Source: Trabulsiella odontotermitis
GTDB taxonomy: Bacteria; Pseudomonadota; Gammaproteobacteria; Enterobacterales; Enterobacteriaceae
Reading direction: 5' to 3'
Length of the DNA stretch: 64,000 bases
NCBI RefSeq assembly: GCF_001297775.1
Contig: NZ_LIFX01000011.1
Span: 144,652-208,651, forward strand
The position numbers were made by a program, and so were the translations under genes. The notes beneath the pieces were generated by a model, which was not told the DNA's origin, ran no database searches, and saw only the letters and a program-made list of their open reading frames with translations. This document shows, in pieces, positions 54,709-63,900 of this stretch (its first letter is position 1; the number at the start of each line of letters is the position of its first letter).

Positions 54709-54746
54709 GAGCCGGACACCTGCAGCGAGCGGGGCCGGCTCTTTTT
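54709..54746. terminator. Hairpin between the hydrolase gene and amn
   Basis: GAGCCGG (54709-54715) pairs with CCGGCTC (54735-54741), with five T after it on the plus strand. The preceding gene on the minus strand ends at 54754, so it may terminate that gene despite the poorer T tract in that direction. Confidence 0.45.
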
Positions 54747-54753
54747 GCAGGAC

Positions 54754-55590
54754 TCACGTCCTGATAAACGCCAGCAAGTCCGGGTTGATGGTGTCAGGGT
54801 GCGTGGCGAACATCCCGTGCGACAGGCCCGGATAGGTTTTCAGCGTGCCCTGTTTCAGCAGTTTGATCGCCTTATGAGCGGAGTCATCAATCGGGACGAC
54901 CTGATCGTCTTCGCCGTGCATCACCAGAACCGGCACCGTGATGGCTTTTAAATCGTCGGTAAAGTCGGTTTCAGAAAACGCCGCGATACAGTCATATTGC
55001 GCTTTGATGCCGCCTGCCATGCCCTGACGCCACCAGTTGTCGATCAGGCCCTGAATGACGTTCGCACCAGGACGGTTGAAACCATAGAAGGGGCCTGATG
55101 GCACGTCGATAAAGAACTGCGCGCGGTTATTCGCCAGCGCACTACGGAAACCGTCGAAAACGGACATCGGCAGCCCTTCCGGGTTCGCCGGGGTTTTGAG
55201 CATGACTGGCGGCACAGCGCCCATCAGTACCGCCTTCGCCACACGGCCTGCTTCGGCACGAGCGACATAGCGCGCCACTTCACCGCCGCCGGTGGAATGA
55301 CCGATATGCACAGCGTTTTTCAGATCCAGCACGCGAACAAGCTCGGCGACGTCTGCGGCATAGGTGTTCATCTCGTTGCCTGTATCGGTCTGATCGGAAC
55401 GGCCGTGACCGCGGCGGTCATGGGCGATGACGCGATAACCGTGAGATAAAAAGTACAACATCTGGTTGTCCCAGTCGTCAGCGCTTAACGGCCAGCCGTG
55501 GTGAAAGACGATCGGCTGCGCGTTTTTCGGACCCCAGTCTTTGTAGAAAATCCGGGTGCCGTCTTTGGTGGTGATGATGCCGTTGCTCAT
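54754..55590 (-). CDS. Alpha/beta hydrolase, non-heme chloroperoxidase-like
   Basis: A 278-residue alpha/beta hydrolase: oxyanion-hole [25 protein letters not shown], the nucleophile Ser in [13 protein letters not shown], Asp in [10 protein letters not shown] and His in LSHGM. The pattern is that of cofactor-free haloperoxidases/esterases. It is divergent from a GlxA-type AraC regulator 156 bp away, a common regulator-target pairing. The natural substrate is unknown. Confidence 0.9.
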   Translation of the reverse strand: MSNGIITTKDGTRIFYKDWGPKNAQPIVFHHGWPLSADDWDNQMLYFLSHGYRVIAHDRRGHGRSDQTDTGNEMNTYAADVAELVRVLDLKNAVHIGHSTGGGEVARYVARAEAGRVAKAVLMGAVPPVMLKTPANPEGLPMSVFDGFRSALANNRAQFFIDVPSGPFYGFNRPGANVIQGLIDNWWRQGMAGGIKAQYDCIAAFSETDFTDDLKAITVPVLVMHGEDDQVVPIDDSAHKAIKLLKQGTLKTYPGLSHGMFATHPDTINPDLLAFIRT

Positions 55591-55746
55591 AGGAATATCT
55601 CCTGTCTGTGATGAGAGTCATGTGATGCCCTGGGCCAGAGATTGGGGTTCAGGCCATCGCAGTTGTTGTCTGACGGAGCTATTGTTCAGGAATGCCGGAG
55701 CGGATAGAATTGTCAAAAATGACATTATCAGGGTTAAAACTGACAA

Positions 55747-56736
55747 ATGATAAATTCTGCTGAACGAACGGTGGTGGCGGAGATTGGCCTGCTGATTTAC
55801 CCCGACTGCCAGCTTGCGGCAGTGTATGGGCTGACTGATATGTTCAGGATCGCCGCCGACTGGGCGGAGAGTATCTCTGGTGAGGTCTCTCTGCGGGCTA
55901 TTCGGGTATCACACTGGCAGGTAAAGCCCGACGATGAGACGGTGGAGTGTGTCTGGGACAGCCACCCGGATGCACCCCATCGCCTGAGTCATTTGATTGC
56001 GCCGCCGGGGCTGGTGATACCGTCAAAAATGGTGTCGATGGCGGTGCCTGCTCGTTGGATGAACACGCTTTATCACGAGGGCGTTACATTGTGTTCGGTC
56101 TGCGCGGGGGCGTTCGTGCTGGCGGAAACCGGGCTTATCGATCATCGCCGCGCAACAACACACTGGGCCTTTGCGCAGGCGCTCGCGGAGCGTTTCCCGG
56201 CGGTGGATGTGGCGGCGGAAAATATGGTGATCGACGATGGCGATATTATTACGGCGGGGGGTATCCTGGCCTGGACTGATCTCGGCCTGACGCTTATCGA
56301 AAAACTGCTGGGAACCGGCACAATGCTGGCCACCGCCCGCTTTTTACTTATCGATCCGCCCCGGCGGGAACAAAGCACCTATGCGGCGTTTATCCCGGAT
56401 TTCGACCATGGCGATGGTGAGATCCTGCGCGTCCAGCACCGGCTTCATGCAAGCTTTGCAGACCCGCAATCTATTGAAGAGATGGCTGCCCTGGCGGGTA
56501 TGACGCCACGGACCTTTCTGCGCCGCTTCCAGAAAGCAACGGGGATCCGGCCAACGGAATATGTGCAGCAGGTCAGGATTATGAAAGCGAGGGATGCACT
56601 GGAATTGACGGGACGTTCTGTCGATCACATTGCCTGGGAAGTGGGGTATACCGACCCGTCCGCCTTCCGCAAGATTTTTCGCAAAATAACGGGCGTTACG
56701 CCGGGCCAGTATCGCCAGCGTTTTGGCATCACATAA
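55747..56736 (+). CDS. GlxA-family regulator: DJ-1-like domain plus AraC helix-turn-helix
   Basis: A 329-residue transcription factor: an N-terminal DJ-1/PfpI-like sensor domain (EIGLLIYPDCQLAAVYGLTDMF, with Cys in LCSVCAGAFVLAETGLI and the THWAFAQALAERFP segment) and a C-terminal AraC domain with two helix-turn-helices (SIEEMAALAGMTPRTFLRRFQKATG and VDHIAWEVGYTDPSAFRKIFRKITG). It probably controls the divergent alpha/beta hydrolase gene. It ends four bases before a terminator shared with the convergent tRNA-Asn. Confidence 0.92.
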   Translation: MINSAERTVVAEIGLLIYPDCQLAAVYGLTDMFRIAADWAESISGEVSLRAIRVSHWQVKPDDETVECVWDSHPDAPHRLSHLIAPPGLVIPSKMVSMAVPARWMNTLYHEGVTLCSVCAGAFVLAETGLIDHRRATTHWAFAQALAERFPAVDVAAENMVIDDGDIITAGGILAWTDLGLTLIEKLLGTGTMLATARFLLIDPPRREQSTYAAFIPDFDHGDGEILRVQHRLHASFADPQSIEEMAALAGMTPRTFLRRFQKATGIRPTEYVQQVRIMKARDALELTGRSVDHIAWEVGYTDPSAFRKIFRKITGVTPGQYRQRFGIT

Positions 56737-56739
56737 TGC

Positions 56740-56768
56740 AAAAAGCCTGCTCGAAAGCAGGCTTTTTT
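56740..56768. terminator. Bidirectional terminator (regulator / tRNA-Asn)
   Basis: AAAAAGCCTGCT-CGAA-AGCAGGCTTTTTT, identical to the hairpin at 11597. Confidence 0.9.
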
Positions 56769-56773
56769 AAATC

Positions 56774-56849
56774 TGGCTCCTCTGACTGGACTCGAACCAG
56801 TGACATACGGATTAACAGTCCGCCGTTCTACCGACTGAACTACAGAGGA
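56774..56849 (-). tRNA. tRNA-Asn (GTT)
   Basis: A 76-base tRNA on the minus strand with anticodon GTT and encoded CCA, identical to the other copies. Confidence 0.98.
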
Positions 56850-56867
56850 ATCGTGTGAACGGGGCGC

Positions 56868-56896
56868 ATAGTAACGGCGCTGTTTGCCTTTGTCAA
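56868..56896 (-). promoter_or_regulatory. Promoter of tRNA-Asn (56774)
   Basis: Minus strand: TTGACA (complement of 56891-56896), 17-base spacer, TACTAT (complement of 56868-56873), then the GCGCCCC discriminator also seen before the copy at 21083. Confidence 0.85.
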
Positions 56897-56974
56897 AGCC
56901 AGGTTGCCCTGGCAGATGCTGACTGCTGACAATTTCAACAACATCAGACGCATTGCTGGTTTATTGACCAGGAT

Positions 56975-56991
56975 TGCACTGTGACGGTGCA
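56975..56991. promoter_or_regulatory. NtrC-binding site upstream of nac
   Basis: TGCACTGTGACGGTGCA has the perfect TGCAC-N7-GTGCA dyad of NtrC enhancers and lies about 110 bp before a sigma-54 promoter. Confidence 0.8.
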
Positions 56992-57098
56992 AAATTACCT
57001 CTGATGGGGCATAGCGGCTTCTGCTGGTTGTTGCGCAAAAACAGCGAAATACATCAGAAACGCTTATTCATCGGTGCTGGCGGGGCGTTAGTAAAAGC

Positions 57099-57113
57099 TG
57101 GCAAGCATATTGC
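57099..57113 (+). promoter_or_regulatory. Sigma-54 promoter of nac
   Basis: TGGCAAGCATATTGC has GG and GC exactly 10 bases apart (-24/-12 elements). It ends 61 bp before the nac ATG. nac is sigma-54- and NtrC-dependent in E. coli and Klebsiella. Confidence 0.75.
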
Positions 57114-57174
57114 AATATTTCCGGCTAGTTATAAGACCGCCCATCAGGGCATGGCATTCCGGACAGGGGGCAAT

Positions 57175-58092
57175 ATGAATTTAAGACGACTGAAGTACTT
57201 CGTGAAAATCGTTGACATCGGTAGCCTGACGCAGGCCGCAGAAGTGCTGCACATCGCGCAACCGGCGCTCAGTCAGCAGGTGGCTACTCTGGAAGGGGAG
57301 CTGGATCAGCAGTTGTTGATCCGTACCAAGCGGGGCGTAACGCCAACCGAAGCCGGGAAAATTCTCTACACCCATGCGCGGACGATTTTGCGTCAGTGCG
57401 AGCAGGCGCATATGGCGGTCAGCCATGTCGGTCAGACGCTGAACGGGCAGGTTTCCATCGGCCTTGCGCCGGGCACGGCGGCATCATCCGTCACCATGCC
57501 GTTATTGCAGACGGTGCGCAATGAGCTGCCGAACGTGCTGGTGTATTTGCACGAAAACAGCGGCGCCATTCTGAATGATAAACTGCTGAGCGGCCAACTG
57601 GATATGGCGGTGCTGTACGATCGCGCGCCAGTCGCCGGGATCAACAGCCAGCCGCTGCTGAAAGAAGAACTCTACGTGGTTGGTACGCGTGATTGCCCGG
57701 GCCAGGGGGTTGATCTGGCGCTGGTGGCTGAAATGAATCTCTTCCTGCCGCGCGACTACAGTGCGGTGCGGGCGCGTGTGGATGAAGCGTTCTCGCTGCG
57801 CCGTCTGACGGCGAAAGTCGTCGGGGAAATTGACTCTCTCTCCACGTTGACTGCCGCTATCGCCAGCGGGATGGGTGTGACCGTCCTGCCTGAATCAGCC
57901 GCCAGCTCGCTGTGCAGCGCCGCTAATGGCTGGATGGCGCGCATTTCTGCGCCGTCGATGAGCCTGCCGCTGTCGCTGAACGTGTCGGCACGCGGTTCTC
58001 TGTCGCCACAGGCGCAGGCGGTGAAAGAGATTTTGATGTCGCTGGTGAGTCGCCCGACACTGGAAAACCGCGAATTGCAGCTGGTCAGCTAA
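57175..58092 (+). CDS. nac: Nitrogen assimilation regulator Nac (LysR family)
   Basis: A 305-residue LysR protein that couples sigma-54/NtrC signalling to sigma-70 genes under nitrogen limitation. N-terminal MNLRRLKYFVKIVDIGSLTQAAEVLHIAQPALSQQV and the effector domain (GLAPGTAASSVTMPLLQ) match Nac of E. coli and Klebsiella. The ATG follows AGGGGG; the frame is open well upstream, but only this start fits the family. Both the NtrC site and the sigma-54 promoter are visible upstream. cbl follows. Confidence 0.95.
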   Translation: MNLRRLKYFVKIVDIGSLTQAAEVLHIAQPALSQQVATLEGELDQQLLIRTKRGVTPTEAGKILYTHARTILRQCEQAHMAVSHVGQTLNGQVSIGLAPGTAASSVTMPLLQTVRNELPNVLVYLHENSGAILNDKLLSGQLDMAVLYDRAPVAGINSQPLLKEELYVVGTRDCPGQGVDLALVAEMNLFLPRDYSAVRARVDEAFSLRRLTAKVVGEIDSLSTLTAAIASGMGVTVLPESAASSLCSAANGWMARISAPSMSLPLSLNVSARGSLSPQAQAVKEILMSLVSRPTLENRELQLVS

Positions 58093-58193
58093 GCGTTATT
58101 CCTGACTGGAATAAGATGCTGGTTTTTATTATTTGTTCGCCGGAAGCGCAGACTCTAACAATAGCAGTATGTCTGATGGTCCCGGAGGGAAGG

Positions 58194-59144
58194 GTGAATT
58201 TCCAGCAACTTAAGATTATCCGCGAGGCAGCGCGGCAGGATTACAACCTGACAGAAGTCGCCAACATGCTTTACACGTCGCAATCCGGCGTGAGCCGCCA
58301 CATCCGCGAGCTGGAAGAAGAACTGGGGATTGAGATTTTCATCCGCCGCGGCAAGCGACTGTTGGGAATGACGGAGCCTGGCAAAGCATTACTGGTCATT
58401 GCTGAGCGTATTCTGAATGAGGCGAGCAACGTCCGTCGCCTCGCCGATCTGTTCACCAATGATGCGACGGGCGTGCTGACCATTGCGACCACGCACACCC
58501 AGGCGCGTTACAGCCTGCCGCCAGTGATCAAGGCCTTCCGCGAACTCTACAGCGATGTGCGTCTGGAACTGATTCAGGGCACGCCGCAGGAAATCGATGC
58601 GCTGCTGCATAACGGTGGCGCGGATATCGGCATCGCCAGCGAGCGGTTAAGTAATGATCCGACCCTCGCGGCGTTTCCGTGGTTTCGCTGGTATCACAGC
58701 CTGCTGGTGCCGAAAAATCATCCACTGACTCAGGTCTCGCCGCTGACACTCGACGACATTGCCCGCTGGCCGTTGATCACCTACCGACAGGGCATCACCG
58801 GTCGCTCGCGCATTGATGAAGCCTTTAACCGCCGGGGACTGGTGCCGGATGTGGTACTCAGCGCGCAGGACTCCGACGTCATCAAGACGTACGTTGAATT
58901 AGGGCTGGGCATTGGACTGGTGGCGGAACAGTCGGCCGAACATCAGGAATCTGACACACTGACCAGGCTCGACACTCGTCATCTTTTTGACGCAAACACC
59001 GTCTGGCTGGGGCTGAAACGAGGTCAGTTACAACGTAACTATGTCTGGCGGTTTATCGAATTGTGTAATGCCGGGCTGTCGCTTGAAGAGATTAAGCAGC
59101 AGGCGATGGAGCCAGAAGAAGTGGCTATCGATTACCAAATCTAG
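58194..59144 (+). CDS. cbl: Sulfur-starvation regulator Cbl (LysR family)
   Basis: A CysB-like LysR activator of 316 residues that controls alkanesulfonate and taurine utilisation genes when sulfate is scarce. MNFQQLKIIREAARQDYNLTEVANMLYTSQSGVSRHIRELEEELG, the effector-domain ATTHTQARYSLPPVI and TYRQGITGRSRIDEAF, and the C-terminal IDYQI match E. coli Cbl. The GTG start is five bases after GGAGG. It lies 101 bp after nac on the same strand, the E. coli arrangement. Confidence 0.95.
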   Translation: MNFQQLKIIREAARQDYNLTEVANMLYTSQSGVSRHIRELEEELGIEIFIRRGKRLLGMTEPGKALLVIAERILNEASNVRRLADLFTNDATGVLTIATTHTQARYSLPPVIKAFRELYSDVRLELIQGTPQEIDALLHNGGADIGIASERLSNDPTLAAFPWFRWYHSLLVPKNHPLTQVSPLTLDDIARWPLITYRQGITGRSRIDEAFNRRGLVPDVVLSAQDSDVIKTYVELGLGIGLVAEQSAEHQESDTLTRLDTRHLFDANTVWLGLKRGQLQRNYVWRFIELCNAGLSLEEIKQQAMEPEEVAIDYQI

Positions 59145-59150
59145 AAAAGC

Positions 59151-59177
59151 AAAAAGCCTGCTCGAAAGCAGGCTTTT
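59151..59177. terminator. Bidirectional terminator (cbl / tRNA-Asn)
   Basis: AAAAAGCCTGCT-CGAA-AGCAGGCTTTT, the same hairpin as at 11597 and 56740 with a slightly shorter T run. Confidence 0.88.
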
Positions 59178-59185
59178 CTGAAATC

Positions 59186-59261
59186 TGGCTCCTCTGACTG
59201 GACTCGAACCAGTGACATACGGATTAACAGTCCGCCGTTCTACCGACTGAACTACAGAGGA
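59186..59261 (-). tRNA. tRNA-Asn (GTT)
   Basis: A 76-base tRNA on the minus strand, the fourth identical copy in the window. Confidence 0.98.
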
Positions 59262-59279
59262 ATCGTGTGAACGGGGCGA

Positions 59280-59308
59280 ATACTAATGGCTCGCCTTTTT
59301 TGTGTCAA
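59280..59308 (-). promoter_or_regulatory. Promoter of tRNA-Asn (59186)
   Basis: Minus strand: TTGACA (complement of 59303-59308), 17-base spacer, TAGTAT (complement of 59280-59285), CGCCCC discriminator. Confidence 0.85.
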
Positions 59309-59361
59309 CACTAAATTTAACCTGCTGATTCAATTGAATGAATTTAGCGCAGGCTGTTGTT

Positions 59362-60159
59362 TTAGTGAACTACCGGCGACTTATCGTCGATACTGATGCC
59401 ATTCTCGCGTAAACGCACCAGCGGGTCCTGTTGATAAAACTGGCAGAAACGCTGCCAGAGCGCCGGGAAGCGGGGCGCAAAGAACTCGGGGGCACTGAAA
59501 AAGTATTCTGACAATACGGCAAAACACTCTGCCGGGTCGCTTGCCGCATAGGCATCAATACTGGCGGCACTTTCCCCCACCATGTCGATTTCATCCTGAA
59601 TGTTGTTCATTGCGGCATGCAGATCATGTTCCCACCCGGCCACTTCGCGCAGCGGGATCAGCGGTACACCGTTGGCGCGATCGCCATTGCGGGTGTCGAG
59701 TTTATGTGCCACTTCATGCACAATCAGATTGAAACCGGAAGCGTCGAAGGAATCCTGAATATCGAGCCAGTTCAGCACAATCGGACCCTGCTGCCAGCTT
59801 TGCCCTGACTGCACGACCCGCTGATTATGCACCAGCCCGATGTCGTCTTCCCACTCATCGTCCACCACGAACGGCGCAGGGTAGATGAGGATTTCATGAA
59901 AACCATCCAGCCATTCGAGGCCCAGCGCCAGTACCGGCAAGCAGAACAGCAGCGCAATGCGGGCATGTTGCTCCGCGGTGAGTTCCAGTCCCTGCAGAAC
60001 AACCAGCCGCTTTTGCTGTAAAAAACGGTCGGCAAGATGAACCAGCTTCGCCTGCTCATCATCCGAGAGGTTCGCTAAAACAGGAATCGCCAGCGCCTGC
60101 TCCCAGTTGATCTGGGGATTGGGGCTCGTGTCATGTGCTTTCCAGGGCCACTTAATCAT
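59362..60159 (-). CDS. mtfA: Mlc-titration factor A, zinc peptidase
   Basis: MtfA is a cytosolic zinc aminopeptidase that binds the glucose repressor Mlc and so influences ptsG expression. It is 265 residues, the same as E. coli. The zinc motif HEVAH is at residues 148-152 and the third ligand Glu near residue 211 in [12 protein letters not shown]. The N-terminal MIKWPWK is family-typical. It lies between tRNA-Asn and tRNA-Ser as in E. coli. Confidence 0.95.
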   Translation of the reverse strand: MIKWPWKAHDTSPNPQINWEQALAIPVLANLSDDEQAKLVHLADRFLQQKRLVVLQGLELTAEQHARIALLFCLPVLALGLEWLDGFHEILIYPAPFVVDDEWEDDIGLVHNQRVVQSGQSWQQGPIVLNWLDIQDSFDASGFNLIVHEVAHKLDTRNGDRANGVPLIPLREVAGWEHDLHAAMNNIQDEIDMVGESAASIDAYAASDPAECFAVLSEYFFSAPEFFAPRFPALWQRFCQFYQQDPLVRLRENGISIDDKSPVVH

Positions 60160-60251
60160 CGTTTTGCTCGCAAACTCGTCACTTGAACAGAATTGGAGGT
60201 ACCGGGTCTGTTAAAATGCCAAAGATCCTGGCATGATGGCAACCATAAAAC

Positions 60252-60341
60252 GGAGAGATGCCGGAGCGGCTGAACGGACCGGTCTCGAAAACCGGAGTAG
60301 GGGCAACTCTACCGGGGGTTCAAATCCCCCTCTCTCCGCCA
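60252..60341 (+). tRNA. serU: tRNA-Ser (CGA)
   Basis: A 90-base class II tRNA from GGAGAGATGCCGG to the encoded CCA, with anticodon CGA in GGTCTCGAAAACC and a long variable arm. It is the orthologue of E. coli serU by anticodon and by position next to mtfA. Confidence 0.95.
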
Positions 60342-60986
60342 TTATTCAAACACTTACCCCACCTCGTTTCAGTGATAAAAATCCCATTGAGAAAACCTGA
60401 GAAATCCGGTGAGGGAATTGTTATCAATTTTTACCCTGTCTGCGCGTGGTAAAGTCACATTTTTGGCCGTGGGTTGGCCGATTTTCGTCTGCCGGGCATA
60501 GATAAGAACCGTCTCCTCTCTTGCGCCCACTCAATGGCTGCTTATCCCCTGAGCGTTCCGTTGCCGCTATCTTAATGATGTTCAACCCGATAATTTTCTC
60601 ACAACTGTAATGATTCAATCTGCAATATTTAAATTGCGGCTATCTGAAAACTATGCAGGAATTCCAGATGTTCATATCGCGAAATTTATATTCGTGCTTT
60701 TGGTTTTATGTTTTATCAGTTTATTAATTTACTGTTTAAGAATTATCAAGAGCATCTTAAATAATTGCCTTCATGAAAAAATTCATAAAAAACAACGTGA
60801 TGACGAATTTCTATTGCGCTAATTGAAACGCTATTTTGTTATGGGTTTAAAACTATTTCATTTGAAATCACATCTCTGGGATAAGAAAATATACTACATA
60901 AATTACTTTGGTTAGACCCATCTGAAATAGTCTGATTAAAAGTTTTATTTTATTTTATCTCCATGGGAAGAACAAGGTCGTATAAT
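60342..60986. other. AT-rich 645-bp region downstream of tRNA-Ser
   Basis: GC content drops sharply after about 60600. Apart from one small frame (60610-60822) no gene is seen. The first 200 bp contain TTTTTGGCCGTGGGTTGGCC-like sequence that vaguely recalls tRNA-proximal integrase remnants, which I cannot confirm. The last 100 bp should hold the autotransporter promoter. Confidence 0.45.
60610..60822 (+). CDS. Hypothetical small membrane protein
   Basis: A 70-codon frame MIQSAIFKLRLSENYAGIPD with one strong hydrophobic segment (IAKFIFVLLVLCFISLLIYCL, about residues 23-43) and a basic C-terminal tail (HEKIHKKQRDDE). There is no clear Shine-Dalgarno and I recognise no family. The membrane pattern in an AT-rich region can arise by chance, so it is weakly supported. 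Confidence 0.3.
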   Translation: MIQSAIFKLRLSENYAGIPDVHIAKFIFVLLVLCFISLLIYCLRIIKSILNNCLHEKIHKKQRDDEFLLR

Positions 60987-63900
60987 ATGAGTTCGTCTTT
61001 CAAACCTACTAAAATTGCGTTGTTTATCAGCGCAATTCTGTCCTCAGCAACAGTTGCCGCGGCATCGGCACCTGCCAGTATTATTATAGATAAGTCAACC
61101 GCATCGGATGCGCGCACCGTCACCCTGCCGACCGGCAGCAATGTGTCATATATCAACATCGATGCCGATGATGCGCGGGTGACGATGGGGGATAACACGA
61201 CCATCACCAGCGCCGGGGACTATCCGGATGATTCCCTCTACTATAATCCGGGTTATTTCATTACGGTTAAGGACGGTACAGTCGATCTTGGCAAGAATTT
61301 CACGCTCAATTACATGTTCGATTATTTAACGAATGGTAATTACAGGGCTGATGCTATTCGTTTGTTGGGTACAGGGGTGCTGAAGGCTGAAAACCTGACC
61401 ATTAACGAACATGAAACCAGGGTTGGCGATACCAATACCGTTAGCGCTATTTATCTTAGTGGTAGTACGCGTGCTGATCTAAAAGGGACGACTACCATCA
61501 CGACAGGAAATATTGAGACCCGGCAGGACGCTATTCTCAATGCAGAAAATGTCAATATTACTTATATTGACGAGGATCCACTCTCCAGACGTGGACATCA
61601 TGCTGCACTGGATTTAGAAGGTAAAGAGGCCAACTTTACAGGTAACGTGAATATCAAGATGTTTGAGGGCTCTCCAGGCGGTCTCGAAGGGATTGGTATC
61701 ATGGACGATGATGTCACCTTCGCCGGGAAGACAACCATTGATCTCGATATTATCAGTGGCAGTGCGAGGGGGGTTGAAATCTGGGATACGGTCTATCATG
61801 GACGTGGCGATGACTGGACCCCGGAATACCTGACCAACAACGTCTCGTTTAACGAACTTTCGATCAAGGCGATCAGTCGTGGCGAAGCCGGGCCCAGCGC
61901 CGGTGGAAGTGTGACTGGTTTCGAAAGCATCAGTCAGATGGGAACAACAAGCGTCGCCATCAATAAAATTACGGTGGATGTATCAGGGAATAACTCCGTT
62001 GATGGCATCCGGCTGCGCGATACTGAGACGGAGGGGGCCACGAAGTACCGTATTAATGATGCCAGTGTGAAAGTTTCTGGCGGAAATGCAGCGACGTTAA
62101 CCGGGTATTACAGTGGCGGTGCTGATGACGCAACAACCGATACGGTAATTAAAAACATTAACATCCAGTCCCAGGGCGGGAATAATGTTTATTTAGTGGA
62201 ACAACAGGGTTCTACCGATCGCTTTACCGGGAACGTCACCTTAGGCAGCCAGGCATCTTATGATTCCGCCGCTGGCACGGTTTACTCCATCTATGGCTAC
62301 AGCACCGGTACTACCGGCTCAACAAATATTGTTGATAACAATAAGTTAGTTGCCTGGGGGAAAATGTATGCACGAGGTGTGCACAGCATTAATATTGCGA
62401 CTGGCGATAACTCATACATTTATGGCGATACCGCGACTGAAGGTACCGGCAACATCAATCTTGCGCTGAATGGCAGCAACAGTCAGTGGGATATGGTGGG
62501 TGATTCCAACATCACTAACCTGACGCTGAACAATTCCACACTGACCTTTATGCCGCCAGTGACTGAGACGCGTAAACTGACGCGTGATGCAGCCACCTTT
62601 AAAACCCTGACGGTGGACGGTGATTACCGCGGTAATAACGGTAACATCGTAATGAACGCTCAACTGGGTGATGACAGTTCTCCGACCGATCGTCTGCTGA
62701 TCAGCGGCAACACCTCTGGTACCACCAATGTGAAAGTGCTGAATGCAGGCGGCGCGGGTGGTGTCACCATTGATGGTATCGAGCTGATTAGCGTAGGTGG
62801 GGATTCTGACGGCGAGTTCAAACAGAGCGGTCGTATCGTGGCTGGTGCCTATGACTATACCCTGCAACGCGGCGAAGGCCAGAATGACAAGAACTGGTAC
62901 CTGAGCAGCGCACTGTCTCCGGAAGATCCGGTTGACCCAATTGATCCGGTTGACCCGGTTGATCCCGTTGACCCGGTTGATCCGCAAGACCCGACCGATC
63001 CTGTCGTACCACAAAACCCGGTAACGCCGCAGAAACCGGCTCAGCCGAGAGAACAGGCCGTACGTCCGGAAGCCGGTCTGTATGCAATGAACCTGCAGGC
63101 GGCCAACAACCTGTTTACCACCCGTCTGCATGACCGTCTCGGTGAGACGCACTACGTTGACGCGCTGACCGGTGAAACTGCGGTGACCAGCATGTGGCTG
63201 CGCAACGTCGGCGGGCACACCCGTCAGAAAGACAGCAGTGGTCTGGTGAACATGCAGAGCAACCGCTATGTGATGCAACTGGGTGGCGATATCGCGCAGT
63301 GGAGTTCTGACGAGGCTGACCGTTATCACCTCGGTGTGATGGCCGGTTATGCCAACCAGAAGAGCCGAGCGGTCAACCATCGTAACAGCAACCACGCCAC
63401 CGGCAGCATCGACGGTTACAGCGTCGGCGTCTACGGCACGTGGCTGCAGGATAACGACACGCTGGAAGGCGCATATGTTGACAGCTGGGCGCAGTACAAC
63501 TGGTTCGATAACACCGTGTCCGGTGATGACGTTGCGGCGGAGTCGTACAAATCCAAAGGCTTCACGGCGTCTGTGGAATCCGGCTATACCTGGAAACTGG
63601 CAGACATCAGCGAACGTAACGCGCTGTACATCCAGCCGAAAGCGCAGGTCACCTGGATGGGCGTGAAAGCGGATTCGCATAAAGAAACCAACGGCACCCG
63701 TGTCGAAGGCAATGGTGACGGCAACATTCAGACCCGCGTTGGCGTGCGTCTGTACGGCCACGGCCACAACAAACTGGACGATGGTAAAGGCCGCACCTTC
63801 CAGCCGTTCGTGGAAGCCAACTGGATCCACAACAGCAAGGACTTTGGTGTGTCGCTGAACGGTCAGCAGGTAGAGCTGGCAGGCGCCCGCAATATTGGTG

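Noticed and set aside
60442..60482. Integrase remnant next to tRNA-Ser
   Set aside because: TTGGCC-type sequence is suggestive of P4-like integrase junctions, but no coding segment with integrase motifs is present in any frame.
62930..63010. CRISPR-like or satellite repeat in the GATCCGGTTGACC-type array
   Set aside because: It is the DNA coding for the Pro/Asp/Val linker of the autotransporter, in frame and without unique spacers.
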